Source: Rubrivivax sp.
GTDB lineage: Bacteria > Pseudomonadota > Gammaproteobacteria > Burkholderiales > Burkholderiaceae_C
Assembly (NCBI GenBank): GCA_022842595.1
Contig: JALHPF010000024.1
Coordinates: 29,348-93,347, forward strand
Length of the DNA stretch: 64,000 nucleotides
Reading direction: 5' to 3'
Part shown: positions 57,538 to 64,000 of the stretch, in pieces
Layout of the letters: each line of letters starts with the position of its first letter
Numbering within the stretch: the stretch's first letter is position 1
Position numbers and translations under genes: made by a program
Notes under the pieces: generated by a model
What the model saw: the letters and a program-made list of their open reading frames with translations, nothing else
The model's database searches: none
What the model was told of the DNA's origin: nothing

Positions 57538-60500
57538 GCACGCCTGTGCAGGAGTTGCCTGCTGCCGCGGGTCTGGGCGTAGCCGGCCGGCTGGCCGCGA
57601 GCTTCCAGTCCAGTGCGATGACGCCCTTGCTGGCGCTGGTGGCGTTGCTGCTGGGCTTGTTCGCGGTGCTGGTGACGCCACGCGAGGAAGAGCCGCAGAT
57701 CAATGTGACCATGGCCAATGTGCTCATCCCCTTCCCCGGGGCCAGCAGTGCCGACGTTCAGAACATGGTGGCGCGCCCGGCCGAACAGGTGCTGAGCCAG
57801 ATCGCCGGCATCGAGCACACCTATTCCGTTGCGCGCCCCGGCATGGCCCTGATGACGGTGCAGTTCAAGGTGGGCGTGCCACGGACAGAAGCACTGGTGC
57901 GGCTGTACGACGTGCTCAATGCCAACCAGGACTGGCTGCCCGCGGGGCTGGGCGCACTGCCGCCGATCGTCAAGCCCAAGGGCATCGACGACGTGCCGGT
58001 GCTGGCCATCACGCTCTGGCAGGCCGACACCGCCGCCGACAGTGCCAGCGCGCTTGACCTGCAGCGCGTGGCCTCGGCCATGGAAGCCGAGCTCAAGCGC
58101 GTGCCCGGCACGCGTGAAGTGCAGACCATCGGCGGCCCGGGCCAGGTCGTCAAGGTCGAGATCGACCCGACGCGGCTGCGCGCCCGCGGCGTCGACCTGA
58201 TGGCGCTGCGCCAGACGCTGCAGGCCGCCAACCTGGCCATGCCGGCGGGCAGCGTCGTCGACGACCGCAGCCGCCAGATGCTGGCGGTGGAAACCGGCGA
58301 ATTCCTCACCAGTGCCGACGATGTCGGGCAGCTGGTGGTGGGCGTGCATGCCGGCAAGCCGGTGTACCTGCGCGAGGTGGCGAACATCGAGGCCGGTGCT
58401 GCGCAGGCGAAGCGTTATGTCTGGCATGCCCCGGGTACGGCAGCCAAGGCCGATGCCGCGGCGCCTGGCGCTTCGGCGGCGGCAGTGGCGGGCGGACCCT
58501 TCCCGGCGGTGACGCTGACGGTGACGAAGAAGCCCGGCGAAAACGCCGTCGACGTGGCCCGCGCGGTGCGCGCTCGGGTCGACGAACTGCGCAACACCGT
58601 GCTGCCGCCGGGCATCCAGGCCAGCGTCACCCGCGACTACGGCCAGACCGCGGCCGAGAAGGCCAACAAGCTGATCCAGAAGCTGGCCTTCGCCACGGCG
58701 TCGGTGATCCTGCTGGTCGGCCTGGCGCTGGGCCGGCGCGAGGCGGTCATCGTCGGCGGTGCCGTCATCCTGACGCTCACGGCCACGCTTTTTGCCAGCT
58801 GGGCCTGGGGCTTCACGCTCAACCGCGTGAGCCTCTTCGCGCTGATCTTCTCCATCGGCATCCTGGTCGACGACGCCATCGTCGTGGTCGAGAACATCCA
58901 CCGTCACCAGCAGCTCTTTCCGGGCAGGGCACTGCGCGAGATCATCCCGGTGGCGGTCGACGAAGTCGGCGGCCCCACCATCCTGGCCACGCTCACGGTG
59001 ATTGCCGCGCTGCTGCCGATGGCTTTCGTCAGCGGCCTGATGGGGCCCTACATGAGCCCCATCCCCATCAACAGCAGCCTGGGCATGGCCTTGTCGCTGG
59101 CCATCGCCTTCACCGTCACGCCCTGGCTGGCGCTGAAGCTGATGAAGGCCCATGGCCCGCAAGACGCGGCGCAGGCCGGCGCAGACCATGCCGAAGCGAA
59201 AGGTCTGGCGGCCAAGCTGCCGCGGCTGTTCACGGCCGTGCTGCGCCCCTTCCTGGACAGCGCAAGGAAGCGCTGGCTGCTGCTGGCGGGGATCCTCGCG
59301 GCGCTGGCGTTGTCGGCCGGGCTGGCGGGGGTGCAGTGGGTGGTGCTGAAGATGCTGCCCTTCGACAACAAGAGCGAATTTGCGCTCGTCGTCGACATGC
59401 CCGCCGGCACGCCGCTGGAAGACACCGCCGCGGCGCTGCACGAGATGGGCGCCTTCCTCGTGCGCCAGCCCGAAGTGGCCGACCTCCAGGGCTACGCCGG
59501 CACGGCCGCGCCGATCACCTTCAACGGCCTCGTGCGCCAGACCTACCTGCGCACCGACGCCGAGCAGGGTGAACTGCAGGTGAATCTGGTCGACAAGGCC
59601 CATCGCCACGAACAGAGCCATGCCATCGCGCAGCGCCTGCAACCGGCGCTGCGCGAGATCGCGGCGCGCCATGGTGCGCGGCTGAAGGTGGTGGAAGTGC
59701 CGCCCGGGCCGCCGGTGATGAGCCCGATCGTGGCCGAGATCTACGGCCCCGACGAAACCGGCCGCCAGCAGCTGGCCGCGCGCCTGGCCGCGCAGTTCGC
59801 TGCTGCACCCGACATCACCGGCGTCGATACCAGCCTGCGCGAAGACGCGCCGCGCGCCTTCCTGCGCATCAACCGGCAGCGCGCCGAAAGCCTGGGCATC
59901 CCGGTGGCGGTGATCGCGCAGACGGTGCAAGGTGCCCTGGCCGGTGCCGACACGGCCTGGCTGCACGATGGCCGCAGCAAGTACCCCGTGCCGGTGCGGC
60001 TGCAGCTGCCGCTGGCGCAGCAGGTGGGGCTCGACGCGCTGCTGGCGTTGCCGCTGCGCGCAGCGAATGGCCAGCTGGTGCCGTTGTCGGAACTGGTGCA
60101 GGTGGAACGCGGCGTCATCGACAAGCCCCTGTTCACGAAAGACCTGCAGGGCGTGAGCTATGTCTTTGCTGACGTTGCCGCCGGTGGCGCCACGCCCGAC
60201 TCACCGCTGTACGGCCTGTTCGGCCTGCGCGCCGGCCTGCAGAAGTCGGCGCTGCCGGGCACCGGCACGCTCGGCGAATACTGGATCCACCAGCCCTCCG
60301 ACCCCTACCGCGAATACGCCATCAAGTGGGACGGCGAATGGCAGATCACCTACGAGACCTTCCGCGACATGGGCGCAGCCTACGGCGTGGGCCTGATCCT
60401 GATCTACCTGCTGGTGGTGGCGCAGTTCAAGAGCTATGGCACGCCGCTGGTCATCATGGCGCCGATCCCGCTGACGCTGATCGGCGTGATGCCGGGCCAC

Positions 60501-60857
60501 GCGCTGCTGGGCGCGCCTTTCACCGCCACCAGCATGATCGGCATGATCGCGCTGGCCGGCATCATCGTGCGCAATTCCATCCTGCTGGTCGACTTCATCG
60601 AACTGCAGGTGCGCCAGGGCGTGGCCTTCAAGGAAGCGGTGGTGCATTCGGCGGCCGTGCGCGCCCAGCCCATCGTGCTGACCGGGCTGGCTGCGATGGT
60701 CGGCGCCTTCTTCATCCTGGACGACCCCATCTTCAACGGGCTGGCGATCTCGCTGATCTTCGGCATCCTGGTCTCCACCCTGCTCACCCTGGTCGTGATC
60801 CCCGTTCTCTATTTCGCCTTCAACCACCATCACCACCCGCAAGGAGACACACCATGA
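57534..60857 (+). CDS. RND-family efflux pump
   Basis: The 1,107-residue inner-membrane pump has the RND plan of 12 helices and two large periplasmic loops. TM4 carries the proton-relay acidic pair in GILVDDAIVVVENIHRH (Asp446-Asp447), and the C-terminal half has LLVVAQFKSYGTPLVIMAPI and MIGMIALAGIIVRNSILLVD. It belongs to the broad AcrB-like (HAE) group rather than the CzcA metal pumps, as judged by TM4. Its regulator and DUF2892 partner suggest a reactive sulfur, cyanide or organic toxicant substrate, but this is inference. It lacks an outer-membrane factor gene here. Confidence 0.92.
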   Translation: MSTPVQELPAAAGLGVAGRLAASFQSSAMTPLLALVALLLGLFAVLVTPREEEPQINVTMANVLIPFPGASSADVQNMVARPAEQVLSQIAGIEHTYSVARPGMALMTVQFKVGVPRTEALVRLYDVLNANQDWLPAGLGALPPIVKPKGIDDVPVLAITLWQADTAADSASALDLQRVASAMEAELKRVPGTREVQTIGGPGQVVKVEIDPTRLRARGVDLMALRQTLQAANLAMPAGSVVDDRSRQMLAVETGEFLTSADDVGQLVVGVHAGKPVYLREVANIEAGAAQAKRYVWHAPGTAAKADAAAPGASAAAVAGGPFPAVTLTVTKKPGENAVDVARAVRARVDELRNTVLPPGIQASVTRDYGQTAAEKANKLIQKLAFATASVILLVGLALGRREAVIVGGAVILTLTATLFASWAWGFTLNRVSLFALIFSIGILVDDAIVVVENIHRHQQLFPGRALREIIPVAVDEVGGPTILATLTVIAALLPMAFVSGLMGPYMSPIPINSSLGMALSLAIAFTVTPWLALKLMKAHGPQDAAQAGADHAEAKGLAAKLPRLFTAVLRPFLDSARKRWLLLAGILAALALSAGLAGVQWVVLKMLPFDNKSEFALVVDMPAGTPLEDTAAALHEMGAFLVRQPEVADLQGYAGTAAPITFNGLVRQTYLRTDAEQGELQVNLVDKAHRHEQSHAIAQRLQPALREIAARHGARLKVVEVPPGPPVMSPIVAEIYGPDETGRQQLAARLAAQFAAAPDITGVDTSLREDAPRAFLRINRQRAESLGIPVAVIAQTVQGALAGADTAWLHDGRSKYPVPVRLQLPLAQQVGLDALLALPLRAANGQLVPLSELVQVERGVIDKPLFTKDLQGVSYVFADVAAGGATPDSPLYGLFGLRAGLQKSALPGTGTLGEYWIHQPSDPYREYAIKWDGEWQITYETFRDMGAAYGVGLILIYLLVVAQFKSYGTPLVIMAPIPLTLIGVMPGHALLGAPFTATSMIGMIALAGIIVRNSILLVDFIELQVRQGVAFKEAVVHSAAVRAQPIVLTGLAAMVGAFFILDDPIFNGLAISLIFGILVSTLLTLVVIPVLYFAFNHHHHPQGDTP

Positions 60858-61078
60858 CCATCGAACGCTACATCCGCCTGCTGGCCGGTTCCCTCGTGCT
60901 GCTGTCCCTGGCGCTGGGCGTGCAGGGCAGCCCCCTGTTCGTCAGTGGGTGGTTCCTGGCGCTGACGGCGTTCGTCGGGCTCAACCTGTTCCAGTCGGCG
61001 CTGACCGGTTTCTGCCCGCCGGCCCGGCTGCTGAAGAAGCTGGGTGTGCCGGAGTCGAATGCCCCCGTCTCGCGCTGA
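60854..61078 (+). CDS. DUF2892 membrane protein (YgaP-type)
   Basis: The 74-residue protein has two hydrophobic helices (YIRLLAGSLVLLSLALGVQG and FLALTAFVGLNLFQSALTGF) followed by CPPARLLKKLGV, the DUF2892 pattern also found as the membrane part of YgaP. The conserved cysteine sits just after the second helix. The ATG overlaps the RND stop by 4 bp. DUF2892 proteins accompany rhodaneses and persulfide-handling genes. Confidence 0.85.
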   Translation: MTIERYIRLLAGSLVLLSLALGVQGSPLFVSGWFLALTAFVGLNLFQSALTGFCPPARLLKKLGVPESNAPVSR

Positions 61079-61135
61079 AGACGGCCGCCACGGCACACCC
61101 GCACCCCCTCCACGACATTGACGAAGGAAGCCAGA

Positions 61136-61411
61136 ATGGCCGTGCTGACCGACGAAGCCAGCCGCACCGAGGTGCTCAACCGCCTGAAGCGTGCGGAGGG
61201 GCAGTTGCGCGGCATCCAGCGCATGATCGAAGAGGGCCAGCCCTGTCTGGACATTGCCGGGCAGATGGCGGCGGTGCGCAAGGCGCTGGACGGGGCCTAT
61301 GTGCGCATGACGGTGTGCTTCATGCAGCAGGAAATCTCGGCGCACCTGGGCGTGGCAGAAACCGAAGCCATGCTCGCCGACGTGCAGACGCTGCTCGGCA
61401 AGATCCGCTGA
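61136..61411 (+). CDS. CsoR/CstR-family transcriptional repressor
   Basis: The 91-residue protein is an all-helical CsoR/RcnR/CstR/FrmR-family (DUF156) repressor: EVLNRLKRAEGQLRGIQRMI, then QPCLDIAGQMAAVRKAL and YVRMTVCFMQQEI. Cysteines are at 37 and 61. The first matches the invariant family Cys, but the second is one residue before the usual His/Asn ligand position and the later Cys of CsoR and CstR is Glu, so it is neither a classical Cu sensor nor classical CstR. ATG 61136 has a GGAAG site; a TTG at 61118 is less likely. It should bind the palindrome at 56394 and autoregulate the operon. Confidence 0.9.
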   Translation: MAVLTDEASRTEVLNRLKRAEGQLRGIQRMIEEGQPCLDIAGQMAAVRKALDGAYVRMTVCFMQQEISAHLGVAETEAMLADVQTLLGKIR

Positions 61412-61601
61412 GGCGTGGCGGGGCGGGCCGAACAGGCTGCACGCGCGGCGGCTCGACAGCGGGGCAACATCATCTGCTAGTGTGCGGGGCCACGCCGGCG
61501 CCTCGGGTGCTTTGCCCGACTGGCCGGCCGGCGTTGCACCCATTGCGTGTCGGGCTCACCTGCGGAGCATTCGGCGTCTTTCACTCCAGCCAGATTCGGC
61601 C

Positions 61602-63881
61602 ATGTCCACGCCCCCTCCATCCCAGCCCTCGGCCCCGTTCGACGACAAGGATGCACCGCGCCGGAATTCGGCCTTCGCGCCTCTGTCGCCCGATTCGGAC
61701 CCCGACGCCACGCAGATCCTGACGGCTTCCAGCTCAGAGTTGCACAGCCACCTGCAGGCGCAACCGGAACCCGCTGCACCCGCTTCGCCGATCGAACCCG
61801 CTGCCACGCTGCCGCAGCCCGACGAAGCGACGGTGATGTTCGACGCCATGCCGCCACGGTCCGACACGCTGCCGCTGGGCAGTGCCGTGCCACTGCCCGA
61901 GGACAGCGACGACCACACGATCATCGCGCCCGTGTCCGACAGCCGTTTCGGCAGCCTCACGGCCAGCGGCGCCCGACCGGCGCCCACCGTTTTCGGGGGT
62001 TCCGAGTTCCAGGACTTCCGGGCAACCACCAGCAACCCCGAGACCCTGAGTCGTGACTCGATGCTGCCAGGCGAGGCGCAGCAAGGCGACCACCCGGGAG
62101 TGAGCGGGTCGACGCTGCCCCACGCAGGCCTGGGGCTGACGGCGATCGGTGGCGGCACGGCGGCCGCTGCCGCTGCTGCCGGCGCGGGCCCCGGCCTTGG
62201 CGCTGGGCAGGTGCGGCAGGTTGGCCGCTATCTGGTGAAGGCGCGCCTGGGCCGCGGCGGCATGGCCACCGTGTACCGCGCCAGCGACCCGCAGATCGGG
62301 CGCGACGTCGCCATCAAGTTCCTGCACGCCTCGCTCAGCGAGGACGAGGAATGCCGCATGCGCTTCCTGCGCGAGGCGCGGGCCGCCGGCGGGCTGTCGC
62401 ACCCGAACATCGTCGTTGTCCACGACGTCGGCGAAATCGAGAGCCGGCCCTACATGGCGATGGAGCTGATCGACGGCCAGCCATTGTCGGAAACGCTCGA
62501 AAAGACGCGCACGCTGCCGCTGCGCGACGCCGTCATCATCGGTCTGCAGCTGGCGCGGGCGCTGGAGTACGCGCATGCGCGCGGCATCGTGCATCGCGAC
62601 ATCAAGCCCGGCAACATCATGCTGCTGGGCGACGGGCAGACCATCAAGGTGGCCGACTTCGGCATCGCCCACATGGACGATGGCCAGGGCGAGCAGCGCA
62701 CCATGGTCGGCGCGGTGATGGGCACGCCGCAATACATGTCGCCCGAGCAGACCCGCGGCGAGAAAGTCGACGGCCGTTCCGACCTGTTTTCCGCCGGCAT
62801 CGTGATGTACCAGATGCTGGCCGGCGAGCGCCCCTTCCGCGGCGACAGCCTGGTGGCCGTGGCCACCCGCATCGCGACCGACGACCCGCCGCCGCTGAAC
62901 CAGAAGCGGCCGGACGTGCCGCCATCGCTGCGCCGTGTCGTCGACCGCTGCCTGGCCAAGCAGCCGGCCCAGCGCTACCAGACAGGCAAGGAACTCTCGG
63001 AAGCGCTGCTCAAGGTGCTCAACGAGATGGACGAAGTGGCGCGCGACAGCGAGAAGCCGCGCATCCTGCCGTTGCGCGTGAAGTGGGCGCTGATGATGGG
63101 CCTGATCGTGGCCGTGGTGATGGGCCTGAGTGCGGCCGTGATCACACAGCGCCAGTACGCGGCGATGATGGGCCAGGCCAGCGACTACGGCGCGTCGCTC
63201 GCGCGTTTCATCGCGGCGCAGAACGCGGCGCACGTGCTCGGTGAAGACTGGGACACGGTCGAGGTGGCGGTGCAGGAGATCATGAAGACCGGCAGCTTCG
63301 AGCGCATCGTCGTCGTCGACATGGCCAATGTGGTGAAGGTTTCCAGCGCGACGGCGCTCGTGGGCAAGCCCTACGTCGCGCCCGGTGCGCCGGCCACTGA
63401 CGCTGCTGCGGGCGGCGGTGCGCGCGCGCTGCGTTTCACCAGCAACGGGCAGGACGTGCTGGGCTTCGAAGCCCCGGTGCTGTTCCAGGGCAAGCAGGTC
63501 GGCCGCGTGGCGCTGGGCATTCCAGAAGCGCCGCTGACGGCGGTGGCCAGGCTGTCGATCTCGCTGATGGTGGCGCTGGCGGTCATCACGGTGTTGGCGG
63601 TGGCCATCGCGATGTACTTCGTGGCGAACTGGTTCGCCAAGCCGATCCGGCTGGTGGGCGAGTCGATGGCCGAGATCGGCAAGGGCCGGTTCGACCACCG
63701 CATCAGCGAACAGCGAAACGACGAATTCGGGCAGCTCTTCCAGTCGTTCGACGCCATGGCGCAGTCCCTGCAGCAGCGCATGCAGGCGCTGTCGCCACCA
63801 GTTTCTCCCCCGCTTTCTCCCCCGCTTACTCCCCAGACACCGCCGCAGTCGCCCGAGGGCGGCAACGGGGCGGCACGGTGA
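61602..63881 (+). CDS. Transmembrane Ser/Thr protein kinase with periplasmic sensor and C-terminal HAMP (copy 2)
   Basis: The 759-residue protein is a close paralogue of the kinase at 5451-7475, with the same order: disordered N-terminus (1-205), Hanks kinase (GRGGMATVY at 217-225, Lys239, HRDIKPGN at 331-338, DFG at 352-354, GTPQYMSPEQ), membrane helix, sCache-like periplasmic domain, second helix, HAMP and a Pro-rich tail (SPPVSPPLSPPLTPQTPPQS). The kinase and sensor parts are very similar between copies. It starts at ATG 61602 after a 190-bp gap from the repressor gene. The next gene, a lipoprotein, overlaps its stop by 4 bp. Confidence 0.9.
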   Translation: MSTPPPSQPSAPFDDKDAPRRNSAFAPLSPDSDPDATQILTASSSELHSHLQAQPEPAAPASPIEPAATLPQPDEATVMFDAMPPRSDTLPLGSAVPLPEDSDDHTIIAPVSDSRFGSLTASGARPAPTVFGGSEFQDFRATTSNPETLSRDSMLPGEAQQGDHPGVSGSTLPHAGLGLTAIGGGTAAAAAAAGAGPGLGAGQVRQVGRYLVKARLGRGGMATVYRASDPQIGRDVAIKFLHASLSEDEECRMRFLREARAAGGLSHPNIVVVHDVGEIESRPYMAMELIDGQPLSETLEKTRTLPLRDAVIIGLQLARALEYAHARGIVHRDIKPGNIMLLGDGQTIKVADFGIAHMDDGQGEQRTMVGAVMGTPQYMSPEQTRGEKVDGRSDLFSAGIVMYQMLAGERPFRGDSLVAVATRIATDDPPPLNQKRPDVPPSLRRVVDRCLAKQPAQRYQTGKELSEALLKVLNEMDEVARDSEKPRILPLRVKWALMMGLIVAVVMGLSAAVITQRQYAAMMGQASDYGASLARFIAAQNAAHVLGEDWDTVEVAVQEIMKTGSFERIVVVDMANVVKVSSATALVGKPYVAPGAPATDAAAGGGARALRFTSNGQDVLGFEAPVLFQGKQVGRVALGIPEAPLTAVARLSISLMVALAVITVLAVAIAMYFVANWFAKPIRLVGESMAEIGKGRFDHRISEQRNDEFGQLFQSFDAMAQSLQQRMQALSPPVSPPLSPPLTPQTPPQSPEGGNGAAR

Positions 63882-64000
63882 GGCCCGGCGGCGGCGGGCG
63901 CCGGGCTGCGGCGGTGCTGGCGGCACTGCTGCTGTCTGCCTGTGCGGGAACGCCGCCTCAGCCCCCCACGGGCGCAGAGGCCAGGCCGGCCGCCACGGCG
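63878..64000 (+). CDS. Lipoprotein, N-terminal fragment (gene continues outside window)
   Basis: A GTG overlapping the kinase stop (GTGA) begins a frame open to the right edge. Its 41 visible residues form a lipoprotein signal: basic start, AVLAALLLSAC with the lipobox LSAC, then a Pro/Thr-rich linker. The layout mirrors the left kinase, which is also followed by lipoprotein genes. The mature function cannot be seen. Confidence 0.75.
   Translation, partial: MRPGGGGRRAAAVLAALLLSACAGTPPQPPTGAEARPAATA

Noticed and set aside
57342..59966. An 874-codon minus-strand frame opposite the RND pump; similar frames at 27964-30588 and 42705-44585
   Set aside because: Each faces a strongly recognised gene (RND pump, clpV, antiporter) and has shadow-like composition.

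Overview
The window is GC-rich bacterial DNA, close to two-thirds G+C or more by eye, densely coding and with many ATGA or GTGA stop/start overlaps. The initiator tRNA, the arginine deiminase operon, KatG, the RND exporter and the organisation of the type VI secretion (T6SS) locus all fit a betaproteobacterium of the order Burkholderiales. That placement is inferred from gene content and style; no marker gene here fixes the genus.

About 60% of the window (roughly 1-39.5 kb) is a T6SS locus, mostly on the minus strand. Read in its own direction (right to left), it begins with tssA-tssB-tssC-hcp-hcp-tagJ-tssE-tssF-tssG-tssH(clpV) and a TPR-methyltransferase (39.5-26.8 kb). A divergent plus-strand pair follows (25.0-26.8 kb) that looks like a membrane-active effector and its membrane immunity protein. 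Next come two parallel VgrG cassettes. Cassette 2 (24.7-16.7 kb) is vgrG, TIGR02270, DUF6484, DUF2169, ketosynthase-like, PAAR-like, GIY-YIG-like toxin, Imm26-like, DUF4259. Cassette 1 (16.2-8.0 kb) is vgrG, DUF6484, methyltransferase, DUF2169, ketosynthase-like, PAAR-nuclease fusion, TsiV/DUF3396-like immunity. The first ~1.49 kb of the two vgrG genes is apparently identical. Further left are a transmembrane Ser/Thr kinase, a polysaccharide-deacetylase lipoprotein, two TPR lipoproteins, a second TIGR02270 protein, a 53-residue membrane protein and the start of an FHA protein. The membrane-complex and baseplate genes tssJ, tssK, tssL and tssM are not in the window; they may lie beyond the left edge.

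An initiator tRNA (39.66 kb) with a terminator ends the T6SS region. To its right are an AraC regulator with a cupin protein, a histone H1-like protein, the arginine deiminase operon (antiporter-arcA-arcB-arcC), a degenerate thioredoxin-like ORF overlapping a glutaredoxin-DsbD fusion, and katG divergent from a hybrid histidine kinase. These are followed by an ankyrin-repeat protein and an RND efflux operon (adaptor, pump, DUF2892, CsoR-family repressor) headed by a perfect 18-bp operator palindrome. The window ends with a second transmembrane kinase, a close paralogue of the first, followed by the start of another lipoprotein gene.

How the parts fit together (inference): TssB/C/A/E/F/G, Hcp and ClpV form the contractile sheath, tube and recycling machinery. 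The two VgrGs carry alternative cargo, loaded by DUF2169 adaptors and by ketosynthase-fold proteins that have lost their catalytic residues. The kinases and the FHA protein are candidates for a threonine-phosphorylation switch controlling firing.
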